Origin: Aeromonas allosaccharophila
Lineage (GTDB): Bacteria > Pseudomonadota > Gammaproteobacteria > Enterobacterales > Aeromonadaceae
NCBI RefSeq assembly: GCF_000819685.1
Contig: NZ_CDBR01000007.1
Location: 24,655 to 88,654 of the forward strand
Direction: 5' to 3'
Length of the DNA: 64,000 nt
How positions within the stretch are numbered: position 1 is the stretch's first letter; every line of letters starts with the position of its first letter. This document shows, piece after piece, positions 40,719 to 50,833 of the stretch. Made by a program: the position numbers and the translations under genes. Under the pieces are notes generated by a model. The model ran no database searches and was not told the DNA's origin. It saw only the letters and a list, made by a program, of their open reading frames with translations.

Positions 40719-42149
40719 CTATGCATTGAACAGATTGTTGTCACGCACCAGCTCGCGGGGGAGGGCATTCTTGACCCGATTGCCAACCCATTTTCCCATG
40801 CCAAGGGTATGCCCCTGATAGCGGACGATCACCTCGCCAGCGCCAGCATCCTGCTCTGGCCAGACATCCCGCCCCATCATGAATTCCCGCGCGTTGGCGC
40901 TGTCCAGTTCGACCACGCCCTTGCTCGCTTTATCACCATAGGCCAGCGCCCACTCATGAGTGAGGCGATAGCCTTTCTTGAAGGTCTCGGCCTGCTTGAT
41001 ACCGATGCGATCGAAACGCAGTTTGCCTTGCACCTGATCAAACCGCTTGGGGAAGAGCCAGATCTCGTCATTGCGACCAAACAGCTGCCCTTGAGGCGTC
41101 ACACCAAAGTTGGCTTCAATGTCGCGCAACATGGGTTCCGCCTCTTTGGCCGGTAGCGGCGCAAAAGGGAATTTGCCGAGCTTGCCCGGCTTGAACATGG
41201 TGTTTGGCACGGAGTGATGCTTGCGCAATCTGGCAACGAAAAAGCCTTCACTGTCGAAGATCTGGGGCCAAACGTGCAGATATCCTTCGGATGTGCAGGC
41301 CTGCTCTGCATGGGGGAACAGGTCCGCCAGCGAGTCAAAACTCAACGCATCACCAAACTTGTCCAGCAGGGATTGGCAGACCGCCTGATTCTCCTGCTGG
41401 CTCAAGGTGCAGGTGGAGTAGACCAGTACGCCGCCCGGTTTCAAGGCATGGAAGGCGCTCTCCAGCAACCCTTGCTGCACCGCCGCGATCTCGTCGATGC
41501 TCTCGATGCTCCAGTTGCGCAGGGCATCTTCATCCTTGCGCACCGTCCCTTCGCCGGAGCAGGGTGCGTCGAGCAGGATGGCGTCGAAGGTCTCCGGCAA
41601 CCACTGGCCAAACACCTTGGCATCAAAATGGGTCATGCCCACATTGGTCACGCCGCAGCGCTGGATATTGGCGCTCAGCACCTTGAGCCGGCTGCTGGAA
41701 AACTCGTTGGCAACCAGCATCCCCTGATTGTTCATCAGGGCGGCGATCTGGGTGGTCTTGGAGCCGGGAGCCGCCGCCGCATCCAGCAACATGCCATCCG
41801 CTTTGATCTTGTCGCTGGCAAAGAGCGCCGTCACCGGCAGCATGGAGCTCGCTTCCTGAATGTAAAAAAGCCCGCTCAAATGCTCGGCGGTATTGCCCAG
41901 GGGCACCGTTTCATCGCTACGGGTCAACCAGAAGCCGGTGTCACACCAGGGCACCGGATCAAGCTGCCACCCCAATGGCTGCATCAGCGCGACGAAGTCG
42001 GAGACGGCGATCTTCAAGGTATTGACCCGAATACTGCGGCGCAGCGGACGTCGACAACTGGCCACAAACTCATCCATCGAGAGATGGGCCGGCATGATGG
42101 CGGCAATGTGGCGTAAAAAGTAATCGGGAAGGAAGGTGTTGTCGTGCAC
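40719..42149 (-). CDS. rsmF: 16S rRNA m5C1407 methyltransferase RsmF
   Basis: Methylates C1407 of 16S rRNA in the small subunit. 476 residues: Rossmann methyltransferase core with SAM loop DAAAAPGSKTTQ near residue 120, motif IV DAPCSGEG and motif VI YSTCTLS carrying the two conserved Cys residues, and a C-terminal PUA-like region. It follows letB in the order letA-letB-rsmF, which is yebS-yebT-yebU in E. coli, but a terminator separates it from letB. Confidence 0.95.
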   Translation of the reverse strand: MHDNTFLPDYFLRHIAAIMPAHLSMDEFVASCRRPLRRSIRVNTLKIAVSDFVALMQPLGWQLDPVPWCDTGFWLTRSDETVPLGNTAEHLSGLFYIQEASSMLPVTALFASDKIKADGMLLDAAAAPGSKTTQIAALMNNQGMLVANEFSSSRLKVLSANIQRCGVTNVGMTHFDAKVFGQWLPETFDAILLDAPCSGEGTVRKDEDALRNWSIESIDEIAAVQQGLLESAFHALKPGGVLVYSTCTLSQQENQAVCQSLLDKFGDALSFDSLADLFPHAEQACTSEGYLHVWPQIFDSEGFFVARLRKHHSVPNTMFKPGKLGKFPFAPLPAKEAEPMLRDIEANFGVTPQGQLFGRNDEIWLFPKRFDQVQGKLRFDRIGIKQAETFKKGYRLTHEWALAYGDKASKGVVELDSANAREFMMGRDVWPEQDAGAGEVIVRYQGHTLGMGKWVGNRVKNALPRELVRDNNLFNA

Positions 42150-42241
42150 GGTGCCGTCTCGTTGACCGAAAAAGAGGGGCGATATCCTACCACAAGGCTA
42201 GGAATATTCTGAATCTGAACACCGTCAACAGGTACCGGAAT

Positions 42242-42270
42242 ATAAAAAAGCCCGGCGCGAGGCCGGGCTT
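42242..42270 (-). terminator. terminator of the let operon
   Basis: A 9-bp GC stem (42248-42256 with 42262-42270), GCGAG loop and a T6 run on the minus strand, between letB and rsmF. Confidence 0.85.
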
Positions 42271-42295
42271 GGAGGATATACGCAAAGGGGAGGGA

Positions 42296-44848
42296 TCAGG
42301 GCAGGATGCGCGGGCTCCACTCCTGCCACTCTTTCTCGGCTTTGCCGTAGAGCGGATAGCTGTGGCCCGCCTTGACGGTTGGCCCCATCTCTTTCTCCGG
42401 GGTATTGAAGGCGATGCCGCCAGCCAGCAGGCTTTGTACGGTTTCCACTTCAATGGTGCCGCCGGTCAGGCCGATATCTGCCTTGACCCCGGAGACATTC
42501 CAGAAGCGCGAGTTGGTCCGCACCAGATGGGCATACTCCTTCTCCACACTGACGTCGATCACCACCTCGCTGCCATCCCGAGCCAGCGCCACCTTGGTTA
42601 CACTGCCGACCACCATCTTGCGAAACAGCAGCGGGCTGCCGACGCTCAGGCCATTGACGGAGGGGCTCTTGAGGGTCAGGGCCAAACCCACAGGGCCAAC
42701 CTGACTTAAGGGGAAGCTATCTTTGCCAGCGCCTTTACCGGGTTGTGCTTCTACGAACGCCCCCTTGATCAGGGTATCGAGGTGCGCAACACCGCCCAAC
42801 CCCAGCTTGGCTTGCACCAGCGTAAAGCGGGCACCGGATTGCAGGAAACGCTCGGCGTAGTGACCATCGAGCTCCGCCTTGAAGATCACCTGACCCAATG
42901 ATGGCTCCAGCTCGATCTCTTCAATTTTGCCGATATCGACTCCGCGATAGCGGATCGGGCTGCCAATCCCGAGCCCCGGATTGTTATCAGCGACCAGAGA
43001 GAGGGTGCGTACTTTCGCACAGGCCTGCTCTTTACTGTCAAACAGCTGATGGCTGCTCCGGCCATTGGCCAGCCGGTCGAACTCGATGGCACCGCGCAAC
43101 AGAGTTGCCAGATTACCGACCTTGACCTTGACACCATCAATCCCGACCCGGGTATCGATGGCCGCTTTTTTCCAGAATTGCGGTTGTTGGGCGAGGAGGG
43201 GAGCATAGACTCCATCAATCTCGAGCTCGATCTCGACCCCCTCTTTGGCGGCGCGCAGCTGTTTGACCTTGCCCGCTTCCAGCCCCAGATAGAGCACGGG
43301 TGAGCCAATGCCGATGCCATCGGCCTGATCTGCCTTGAGTAACCAGCGCTGGGGCTTGGCATCTCGGGTACCGAGCAGTGCCAACTCCTGACTCGGGTAG
43401 AGACGATTAATCCGCTCGCCACTGCTGGCTTGCACCAGCTTGATCCCGCCCCCCAGCCAGGCACTGGCCGGACTGGTTTCCACTTTGATACCGCTCAGAT
43501 CGGCATCGATCTGCAGCGGGGCGGCGCGATAGAAGCGGGCACGGTTGAGCAGATGGCCGTAGTTCGGCGCCATCACCAGCTCGACACTGGCATTGCCGCG
43601 CGCATCCAGAGTGAGCTGGCTGATGCGGCCCACCTGCAATCCCTTGTACCAGACCGGCGCATCCTGATTGAGCCCCGCCAGATCGTCAGCCTGCAGCGTC
43701 ACCTTGGTGCCACTTTGGGGGGCGCGATCGGTCAGGGTCATCTTCTGTGCCGGTTTGCCCGCCACATAGTCGAGGCGAATGGCCGGGCCGGAGAGCAGGC
43801 GATCTGCATGCTGCACGCCGGTCGCGGAGAGGGCGACACTCTCCCACACCAGCTGGCTCTTGTCGGTGACGCGATAGGCCTGCTCCGGGTTGATCAGCGC
43901 CGTTACCACCCGTCCCTTGTCGGTGAGACGAATGGGGTCGATACGACCAATCTCGATCCCCTCGTAGAGGATCGGCATCCCCTCCTTGATCGGGAGATCG
44001 CCCGCAGCTATCTCGATGCGCTCGCCGCGCGCCGCTTCCGCCAGCCCTTTGTAAAGAGTGAACAGCTGCCCTTTTTCCGGCTCTGGTGAATCCTTGGGCG
44101 AATCAAAGGCGATGCCACCGCTCAGGATGGAAGTAAGACTGCCAGCCTCCACGCTCACCCCGGCCAGACTGAAGGATCCCTTGATGCCACTGATGTTCCA
44201 GAAGCGGGTATCGGCTTTGACCAGATGTTCGAAACGCGGCTCGATCACCAGATCCAGAATGACGTTCTGGTTGTCCTGGCCCAAACGGGTATTGATGACG
44301 CTGCCCACTTCGATACCGCGGAAATAGAGTTTGGCGCCAATCCCCACCGAGCCCAGCGAATCGGCGGTCAGGTGCAGCATCCGCCCCTGAGCCTGATAGC
44401 CGGGGGGAGGGCCCTCCAGCGCATCGAAGGTCTCCTCCAGCGGATTGCTTTCACGCCCCGGCTGCAGGTTGATGTAGTTGCCGGAAACCAGAGTATCGAG
44501 GCCGGAGATCTCGGTGAGCGACGCCTTTGGGCTCACCAGCCAAAAATCGGACCCCTTGCGAATAAGCGGTCTGGCACGACTGTCAATCTTGGCCATGACC
44601 GCAATCTTGCGACCATCTTCGGCCAGCTCCAGCTCCTGCACCACCCCGATGGCCACCCCCTGATAACGAATCTGGGTTTTGCCCGGCAAGATGCCGTTGC
44701 CTTGCGCGAAGTTGATCTGGATAAGCTGGCCACGGCTCAATACCTGCTGATAGAGAAAGCCACCTGCCAGCAGCAGGGCTATCAGGGGTAACAGCCAGAC
44801 CGGCGATAACCAGCGACGCTTTTCAATGACGGGTTCAGCCCCGATCAT
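42296..44848 (-). CDS. letB: LetB/YebT, intermembrane lipid-transport tunnel with seven MCE domains
   Basis: An inner-membrane-anchored periplasmic protein forming a hexameric tunnel for lipids between the two membranes. 850 residues; one N-terminal helix (about 14-33), then seven MCE repeats. Each repeat shows the G-x-P/K-V/I-x-Y/F-x-G-x-x-x-G-x-V/I pattern, starting at roughly residues 45, 160, 290, 400, 515, 635 and 750. The repeat count equals E. coli YebT. It lies 55 bases downstream of the second LetA-like gene. Confidence 0.94.
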   Translation of the reverse strand: MIGAEPVIEKRRWLSPVWLLPLIALLLAGGFLYQQVLSRGQLIQINFAQGNGILPGKTQIRYQGVAIGVVQELELAEDGRKIAVMAKIDSRARPLIRKGSDFWLVSPKASLTEISGLDTLVSGNYINLQPGRESNPLEETFDALEGPPPGYQAQGRMLHLTADSLGSVGIGAKLYFRGIEVGSVINTRLGQDNQNVILDLVIEPRFEHLVKADTRFWNISGIKGSFSLAGVSVEAGSLTSILSGGIAFDSPKDSPEPEKGQLFTLYKGLAEAARGERIEIAAGDLPIKEGMPILYEGIEIGRIDPIRLTDKGRVVTALINPEQAYRVTDKSQLVWESVALSATGVQHADRLLSGPAIRLDYVAGKPAQKMTLTDRAPQSGTKVTLQADDLAGLNQDAPVWYKGLQVGRISQLTLDARGNASVELVMAPNYGHLLNRARFYRAAPLQIDADLSGIKVETSPASAWLGGGIKLVQASSGERINRLYPSQELALLGTRDAKPQRWLLKADQADGIGIGSPVLYLGLEAGKVKQLRAAKEGVEIELEIDGVYAPLLAQQPQFWKKAAIDTRVGIDGVKVKVGNLATLLRGAIEFDRLANGRSSHQLFDSKEQACAKVRTLSLVADNNPGLGIGSPIRYRGVDIGKIEEIELEPSLGQVIFKAELDGHYAERFLQSGARFTLVQAKLGLGGVAHLDTLIKGAFVEAQPGKGAGKDSFPLSQVGPVGLALTLKSPSVNGLSVGSPLLFRKMVVGSVTKVALARDGSEVVIDVSVEKEYAHLVRTNSRFWNVSGVKADIGLTGGTIEVETVQSLLAGGIAFNTPEKEMGPTVKAGHSYPLYGKAEKEWQEWSPRILP

Positions 44849-44903
44849 ACCGACTCCTTATTGGCTGGATTAAACAGCGCATCAGACAAAAACAGAGAAA
44901 TCA

Positions 44904-45506
44904 TCAACGGGCCGCCTTGTCCCACAGTAAACGGGTATCGAGCATGCGGGCCGACATCATGGTCAGCACCACCACACCGGCAAAGGCGGTGGCACCGGGG
45001 CCTGCGCGAACACTCAGCAGGACGCCCCGATCGACCAGCGCCACCATCAGCGAGATCACGAACAGGTCCAGCATCGACCAGCGGCCGATAAAATCGATCA
45101 CCCGATACATCACTAACTGACGCTTGCGCCGCACCGGTTTGGTCCGCTGTAACTGCCAGCAGATCCAGCCCAGCCCCAATATCTTGCCCACCGGCACCAG
45201 TATGCTGGCGGTGAGGACGATGGTCGCAATCCCGCTCATTTTGCTGCGATAGAGCATCATGATACCGCTGAAGATGGTATCGGATTGCAGCAGCCCCTTG
45301 TTGTAGAAGTGGGTAATGGGCAGCAGGTTGGCAGGCAGCAACATGAAGGTGGCGAGCGCCAGCAAGCCCCATGACCAAGCAAGGGAGCGGGGGATGCGCA
45401 CCTGCAGCTTGCTGCCGCAGCGGGGACACACGGCGTGGAACCGATAACGGACCAGCAGGCCGCAGGTTTGGCAGCCGCACAGCCCCATCTCACGGGCGCT
45501 GGTCAT
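44904..45506 (-). CDS. LetA/PqiA-domain inner-membrane protein, C-terminal half equivalent
   Basis: 200 residues with one PqiA domain: a zinc-finger-like start with CQTCG and CPRCGS pairs, then four membrane helices. E. coli LetA (YebS) is one protein with two such modules; here the modules are separate genes in different frames that overlap by 17 bases. Each keeps its own Cys pairs and start codon, so this looks like gene fission with a coupled pair, not a random break. It precedes letB. Confidence 0.88.
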   Translation of the reverse strand: MTSAREMGLCGCQTCGLLVRYRFHAVCPRCGSKLQVRIPRSLAWSWGLLALATFMLLPANLLPITHFYNKGLLQSDTIFSGIMMLYRSKMSGIATIVLTASILVPVGKILGLGWICWQLQRTKPVRRKRQLVMYRVIDFIGRWSMLDLFVISLMVALVDRGVLLSVRAGPGATAFAGVVVLTMMSARMLDTRLLWDKAAR

Positions 45507-46116
45507 GTGCCGGCTCCTTTAACGGGATCCGCGCCCAGTAGGGGGCGGGGTCAAACAGGATCAGCAGGGTCATGTTGAGCAGCATCAGAATGCCGAGGCT
45601 GAGCAACCCGCCACCGAGGCGCACATCGGCGATGTCGATCAGCTTGAACAGGGCGACCAGCAGGCTGACGATATAGACCTCCAGCATGGCCCAGTGACGA
45701 AACACCTCGACCATCTTCAAGGTGGGCGCAAGGATGTGCCAACGCTTGGCCATGCCAGATGCCAGCGCAAAGATCCCCGCCAACAATCCTACCGGCGCCA
45801 GTACGGCGCACCAGAGCACCAAAGAGGCCACCCAAAATTCCCCTTCGCCAAACAGCACCAGGATCCCCCGCAGCAGATCGGCATCGGAGTTGACCCCCGC
45901 CAGCCGCAGATAGATCAGCGGCTCAAAAAACGCGGAGGGCAGCAACAAAAAACCGGTAATGGTCAGTGCCATCAACTGGGAGGGACGAAAGGCATAACGG
46001 CCATAGAGATGCTGGTGACAACGTGGGCAGTGGGCATGGCGACGCAACGGCAGCGCCTTGCGCTGGATCAGCAAGTCGCACGCCGGACAGACAATCACGG
46101 AACCGGGCTCCATCAT
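45490..46116 (-). CDS. LetA/PqiA-domain inner-membrane protein, N-terminal half equivalent
   Basis: 208 residues: a four-Cys module (CPACD and CPRCH, residues about 10-38) followed by four membrane helices, the PqiA layout. It is the first gene of a three-gene let operon and presumably partners with the next gene to rebuild the two-module LetA, which delivers or extracts lipids for the LetB tunnel. ATG at 46116 is used because AGG lies 9 bases upstream; a TTG three codons earlier is also possible. Confidence 0.87.
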   Translation of the reverse strand: MMEPGSVIVCPACDLLIQRKALPLRRHAHCPRCHQHLYGRYAFRPSQLMALTITGFLLLPSAFFEPLIYLRLAGVNSDADLLRGILVLFGEGEFWVASLVLWCAVLAPVGLLAGIFALASGMAKRWHILAPTLKMVEVFRHWAMLEVYIVSLLVALFKLIDIADVRLGGGLLSLGILMLLNMTLLILFDPAPYWARIPLKEPAHDQRP

Positions 46117-46199
46117 ACAATTCAACCTGTTGAAGGAATTGGTGAAATTTACCCTAAAACCGGTTTCCTGTCTTGCCTGCGGCCGGAATGTTACGAAAG

Positions 46200-46220
46200 T
46201 ATAATTGACGTTAACGTAAA
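46200..46220 (+). promoter_or_regulatory. prpB promoter with overlapping palindromic operator
   Basis: A perfect -10 box TATAAT occupies 46200-46205. The near-perfect 16-bp palindrome TTGACGTTAACGTAAA at 46205-46220 starts at its last base and covers the expected transcription start. A protein bound there would block initiation, so repression is likely. The motif resembles operators described for MerR-type LiuR-like regulators of branched-chain and propionyl metabolism; this identity is recalled, not tested. No good -35 box is seen. Confidence 0.55.
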
Positions 46221-46263
46221 CGTGATATTAGATAGCCAGACTAGACAGGTGAAAGGAGTCATG

Positions 46264-47151
46264 ATGTCCAGTTTGCCCCCCTCGGCAGGCCTGCGCTTTC
46301 GCACCGCCCTTGCCACTGAACGTCCCCTGCAGATCGTCGGCACCATCAATGCCTATATGGCGCTGATGGCCGAGCGCAGCGGTTTTCAAGCCCTCTATCT
46401 CTCCGGCGCCGGGGTGGCTAACGCCTCCTACGGCTTGCCGGATCTTGGCATGACCTCCCTTAACGATGTGCTGATCGATGCCGAGCGGATCACTGCGGCG
46501 ACTCGAGTGCCGCTACTGGTCGATATTGATACCGGCTGGGGCGGGGCGTTTAACATTGCCCGCACCATTCACGCGTTCGAGCGGGCCGGGGTTGCTGCGG
46601 TCCATATGGAAGATCAGGTGGCCCAGAAGCGCTGCGGCCACCGCCCCAACAAGGCGGTGGTCACGCTTGAGGAGATGTGCGATCGCATCAAGGCGGCGGT
46701 GGATGCCCGCGAGAATAACGAGTTCGTCATCATGGCGCGCACCGATGCACTGGCGGTGGAGGGAATGGCGTCGGCTCTTGAGCGCACCGCCGCCTATGTG
46801 GCTGCTGGTGCCGACATGATCTTCGCCGAGGCGGTGACCGAGCTTGCCCAGTATGACCAGTTCAGGCAGGCGGCCGGAGTGCCCATTCTTGCCAACATGA
46901 CCGAGTTCGGCAAAACCGAGCTGTTTGACAAGGCTCAACTCGCCGACCACGGCGTCGACATGGTGCTCTACCCCTTGAGCGCCAACCGCGCCGCCAATCA
47001 GGCCGCCCTCAACGTCTATCAACATATTCGCCAGGATGGCCATCAGCGAGCCGTCGTGGCGACCATGCAGACCCGGGAGTCGCTCTACGACTTCCTCGGA
47101 TATCACCACTACGAGCAGACACTGGATCGTCTGTTTTCAGCCAAGGAATAG
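46264..47151 (+). CDS. prpB: 2-methylisocitrate lyase
   Basis: Splits 2-methylisocitrate into pyruvate and succinate, the last step of the methylcitrate cycle for propionyl-CoA. 295 residues of the isocitrate-lyase superfamily barrel. The catalytic loop KRCGH is near residue 120, with metal-binding DIDTGWGG and MEDQ upstream of it. AAGGAG lies 5 bases before ATG 46264; ATG 46261 is adjacent. First gene of prpBCD. Confidence 0.96.
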   Translation: MSSLPPSAGLRFRTALATERPLQIVGTINAYMALMAERSGFQALYLSGAGVANASYGLPDLGMTSLNDVLIDAERITAATRVPLLVDIDTGWGGAFNIARTIHAFERAGVAAVHMEDQVAQKRCGHRPNKAVVTLEEMCDRIKAAVDARENNEFVIMARTDALAVEGMASALERTAAYVAAGADMIFAEAVTELAQYDQFRQAAGVPILANMTEFGKTELFDKAQLADHGVDMVLYPLSANRAANQAALNVYQHIRQDGHQRAVVATMQTRESLYDFLGYHHYEQTLDRLFSAKE

Positions 47152-47161
47152 GAGGCAGCTT

Positions 47162-48289
47162 ATGGGACAGCAAAAACCGTTGGGTGGGGCAGGCCTGCGC
47201 GGGCAGAGTGCGGGGGAGACCAGTATCTGCACCGTAGGCAAGAGCGGCACCGGTCTCACCTATCGCGGTTATGACATCAAGGAGCTGGCCGATAGCGCCC
47301 AGTTCGAGGAGGTCGCCTATCTGCTGCTCAAGGGGGAGTTGCCCGGTGAGCAGCAACTGGACGCATACAAGCGCGAACTGCGCCGCCTGCGCGCCTTGCC
47401 CCAGCCGCTGCTGGAGGTGCTGGAGCGCATTCCCGCCGATGCCCACCCCATGGATGTGCTGCGCACCGGTTGCTCCATGCTCGGCGATCTGGAGCCGGAA
47501 GATGGTTTCGAGCATGAGCATGAAGTAGCGGATCGGCTGCTGGCGGCCTTTCCGGGCATTCTGATCTACTGGTACAAGTTCAGTCATGAAGGGGTGCGCA
47601 TCGCCCTCGATACCGACGAGGAGTGTATCGGTGGCCACTTCCTCGCACTGCTGCACCAGAAAGCGCCGAGCGAGCTGGAGCGCCGGGTTATGCATGTCTC
47701 TCTTATCCTCTACGCCGAACATGAGTTCAACGCCTCCACCTTTGCGGCGCGAGTTTGCGCCTCGACCCTTTCCGACATGTTCTCCTGCATCACCGCCGCC
47801 ATCGGTACCCTGCGCGGCCCGCTCCACGGCGGTGCCAACGAGGCGGCCATGGCGATGATCGAGCCCTGGCAAGATGAGGCGCAGGCAAGGCGCGAACTGC
47901 TGGCCAAGTTGGCGGCCAAGGATAAAGTGATGGGCTTTGGCCACGCCATCTACCGTACCTCGGATCCACGCAACGTTATCATCAAGGCGTGGTCAGCCAA
48001 GCTCGCCGAAGCGGTGGGGGATGATCGCCTCTATCGCGTCTCCTGCGAGGCAGAGAAGGTGATGTGGGAAGAGAAAGAGCTCTTTCCCAACGCCGACTTC
48101 TTCCACGCCAGCGCCTATCACTACATGGGGATCCCGACCAAGCTGTTCACGCCTATTTTCGTCTGCTCACGGGTCACCGGCTGGTGCGCCCATGTGATGG
48201 AGCAGCGCGAGCACAACCGGATCATTCGCCCGAGCGCCGATTATGTCGGCCCGGCCCCCCGTCATTTTGTCTCCCTACAACAACGATAA
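47162..48289 (+). CDS. prpC: 2-methylcitrate synthase
   Basis: Condenses propionyl-CoA with oxaloacetate. 375 residues of the citrate-synthase fold. The catalytic residues are in LHGGANEA (His), GFGHAIYR (His) and [14 protein letters not shown] (Asp). AGGAGG lies before the ATG at 47162, 10 bases after the prpB stop. The [12 protein letters not shown] segment is typical of methylcitrate rather than citrate synthases. Confidence 0.96.
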   Translation: MGQQKPLGGAGLRGQSAGETSICTVGKSGTGLTYRGYDIKELADSAQFEEVAYLLLKGELPGEQQLDAYKRELRRLRALPQPLLEVLERIPADAHPMDVLRTGCSMLGDLEPEDGFEHEHEVADRLLAAFPGILIYWYKFSHEGVRIALDTDEECIGGHFLALLHQKAPSELERRVMHVSLILYAEHEFNASTFAARVCASTLSDMFSCITAAIGTLRGPLHGGANEAAMAMIEPWQDEAQARRELLAKLAAKDKVMGFGHAIYRTSDPRNVIIKAWSAKLAEAVGDDRLYRVSCEAEKVMWEEKELFPNADFFHASAYHYMGIPTKLFTPIFVCSRVTGWCAHVMEQREHNRIIRPSADYVGPAPRHFVSLQQR

Positions 48290-48299
48290 GGAAGTCACG

Positions 48300-49745
48300 A
48301 TGTCCGCCAACGTCGACGTCAACCACAGACCCGAGCCCGATCAGGTGCTGGTCGATATTGCCGATTATGTCTGCAACCACCCCATTACCAACGAGGCGGC
48401 CCTCGACACCGCCCGCTACTGCTTGATGGATACGCTCGGCTGTGGCCTGCTGGCCCTGCGCTTCCCCGAGTGTACCAAGCACCTTGGCCCAATTGTGCCG
48501 GGCACGCTGGTACCCCACGGTGCCCGGGTGCCCGGTACCCAGCTCTGCCTCGACCCGGTCAAGGCGGCCTGGGATATCGGTGCCATCATCCGCTGGCTCG
48601 ATTACAATGACACCTGGCTGGCCGCCGAGTGGGGTCACCCCTCCGACAATCTGGGGGGGATTCTCGCCACTGCCGACTGGCTCTCTCGTACCCGCGTGGC
48701 CGAGGGCAAGGCGCCACTCACCATGAGCGATGTGCTGGTGGCCATGGTCAAGGCCCATGAAATTCAGGGGGTGCTGGCGCTGGAGAACTCTTTCAACCGG
48801 GTCGGTCTCGATCACGTGGTGCTGGTCAAGGTTGCCAGCACCGCCGTGGTGACCCACATGCTGGGTGGCACCCGCGATCAGGTGATCGATACGGTCTCCC
48901 AGGCCTGGGTCGATGGGCAGAGCCTGCGAACTTACCGTCATGCTCCCAATGCCGGTTCGCGCAAGAGCTGGGCGGCGGGGGATGCTACCTCACGCGCAGT
49001 GCGCCTCGCCCTTATCACCATGAGCGGCGAGATGGGGTATCCCGGTGTACTGAGCGCCCCCAAGTGGGGTTTCTACGACGTGCTGTTCAAGGGCAATCAG
49101 TTCGCTCTGCATCAGGGGTACGGCAGCTATGTGATGGAGAATGTGCTGTTCAAGATCTCCTATCCCGCCGAGTTCCACGCTCAGACAGCGGTAGAGTGCG
49201 CCATGAAGCTGCACGAGCAGGTGAAGGGACGGCTGGACGAGATCGATCGCATCGAGCTCACCACCCATGAGTCGGCCATTCGCATCATCAGCAAGGTCGG
49301 CGCCCTCAACAACCCCGCCGATCGGGATCACTGCCTGCAATATATGGTGGCGGTGCCGCTGATCTTCGGTCGCCTGATCGCCGAGGATTACGAGGACGAC
49401 GTGGCCGCCGATCCCCGCATCGACGCGCTGCGTGGCAAGATGGTGGTGCAGGAGGACAAGCGTTACAGCCGCGAATATCTGGAGGCAGACAAGCGATCCA
49501 TTGCCAACGCCATCCAGATCTTCTTCAAGGATGGCTCTCACACCGCCAAGGTGGAGGTGGAGTACCCGGTCGGCCATCGTCGCCGTCGGGAGGAGGGGAT
49601 CCCGCTGCTGGTGGAAAAATTCCAGCACAATCTGGCCACCCGCTTCCCGACCAAACGGGTCAGCGACATTCTGGCCCTCTGTCAGGATGGGCCGCGGCTT
49701 GCCGCTACCCCGGTACACGCCTTTATGGATCTGCTGGTGATTTGA
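48300..49745 (+). CDS. prpD: 2-methylcitrate dehydratase
   Basis: Dehydrates 2-methylcitrate to 2-methyl-cis-aconitate. 481 residues, close to E. coli PrpD (483), with the MmgE/PrpD fold and conserved WLDYNDTW and AEWGHPSDN stretches near residues 95-115. AAGGAAG precedes the ATG at 48300, 10 bases after prpC. Neither prpE, prpF/acnD nor a dedicated regulator is present, so propionate activation and control must come from elsewhere. Confidence 0.96.
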   Translation: MSANVDVNHRPEPDQVLVDIADYVCNHPITNEAALDTARYCLMDTLGCGLLALRFPECTKHLGPIVPGTLVPHGARVPGTQLCLDPVKAAWDIGAIIRWLDYNDTWLAAEWGHPSDNLGGILATADWLSRTRVAEGKAPLTMSDVLVAMVKAHEIQGVLALENSFNRVGLDHVVLVKVASTAVVTHMLGGTRDQVIDTVSQAWVDGQSLRTYRHAPNAGSRKSWAAGDATSRAVRLALITMSGEMGYPGVLSAPKWGFYDVLFKGNQFALHQGYGSYVMENVLFKISYPAEFHAQTAVECAMKLHEQVKGRLDEIDRIELTTHESAIRIISKVGALNNPADRDHCLQYMVAVPLIFGRLIAEDYEDDVAADPRIDALRGKMVVQEDKRYSREYLEADKRSIANAIQIFFKDGSHTAKVEVEYPVGHRRRREEGIPLLVEKFQHNLATRFPTKRVSDILALCQDGPRLAATPVHAFMDLLVI

Positions 49746-49791
49746 CCGAACTCATGTTGACCAACATATCGGCAAACAGCGCTAAACGAAC

Positions 49792-49813
49792 AGCGGGCCC
49801 ATCGGCCCGCTTT
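49792..49813 (+). terminator. terminator of prpBCD
   Basis: An 8-bp GC stem (49792-49799 with 49804-49811), CATC loop and a short T tail. Confidence 0.75.
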
Positions 49814-49845
49814 GTTATTCTGGCGGTTTATCCTTCACTGCAACA

Positions 49846-50574
49846 CTAGGCCAGCGCACTGCTGTCGCCGTTAAAGAGCGCCGTCATGATCGCCGTCTCG
49901 CGACTGGCGATGGTCTCGAGAAACTCGTTGGCACGCCCCATCCGGTGACACACCTGATAACCGCGCTCGACAAAGGAGAATAGCTCGCCCAAGCCTGCCA
50001 GATGGGCGGGCCCCGATACCAGCTTGAGAGTCGCGCCAAGCAGCGGCTTTCTCGCCAGCCTGTCCAGCGTCATGCCAAGCTCGCTGACCAGAGTGATCTG
50101 ATGTTCGCGGCGCGCCTGCTCGCCCACGGCGCGATAGGCGATAGCGTAGTGCTCCGCAGTAATGGGGTTGAGCCCGTTAATGCGCCGCAGCGCCACCACC
50201 ATCAGGTAGTCCAGCTCCTCGGAGAGGGCATCGAGCTCGATCGCCTGCGCCAGCACCTTGAGGCCGGACTCAGGCAACAGTCGTTCGGCGGTCGGCATCA
50301 CCCGCATCACGTCCGCATCGCGCCGGGCACAATCCCCCGGACCATAGAGATCGGTCAGGAAAAACTTGGCGGCGGGGCCGTAGCGGTCGCTCTCCAGCAG
50401 ATCGCGATGGGTACGCCCCAATCGGTCGGCCTGCCACTGGCGCAACCGGTCCCGATCCTGCTGATCTTCCGGGTGAGCCCGCATCTGCTCGCGCAAGGCC
50501 GCGACCCGATGGAGCTGGCGGTAGAGCCGCCCCAGGGTGCTATCGTCATCGTGGGCATCTTCTTGATGGGTCAT
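49846..50574 (-). CDS. conserved hypothetical protein
   Basis: A 242-residue soluble, mostly helical protein; no family can be named with confidence. The N-terminus is rich in charged residues and likely coiled (RLYRQLHRVAALREQMRAH). The segment FFLTDLYGPGDCARRDADV near residue 71 looks like a conserved core with many Asp and Arg. No signal peptide or membrane helix. It converges on prpD and is divergent from the granule-protein gene, so it borders the lipid-storage locus; any role there is conjecture. Confidence 0.75.
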   Translation of the reverse strand: MTHQEDAHDDDSTLGRLYRQLHRVAALREQMRAHPEDQQDRDRLRQWQADRLGRTHRDLLESDRYGPAAKFFLTDLYGPGDCARRDADVMRVMPTAERLLPESGLKVLAQAIELDALSEELDYLMVVALRRINGLNPITAEHYAIAYRAVGEQARREHQITLVSELGMTLDRLARKPLLGATLKLVSGPAHLAGLGELFSFVERGYQVCHRMGRANEFLETIASRETAIMTALFNGDSSALA

Positions 50575-50833
50575 CTACCGCTCTCCGGCCTTGGGCCCAT
50601 TGATTGAAAAATAGAGAAATAGCGATACAAGTGAATGAAAAACAAGCAGCTTTTCCTATCAGTTTGGCGACAAGTGTAGCGTGCAAGGGGGAGGGAATAA
50701 ATGCCGTGTGTCATTGAGGGCGTTCATCGTCATCCACTCTGTTAAGTGAGTCCCATTTATGTGAACCATCCTTTCACTTGTTGTGAACATGTGTTTAATA
50801 TCAATAAATATCTTATGACCCAGAGTAACTACC

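Noticed and set aside
44845..45480. 211-codon minus-strand frame overlapping the second LetA-like gene
   Set aside because: The other frame has the paired Cys motifs and membrane helices of PqiA proteins; this one is Pro/Arg/His-rich without motifs.
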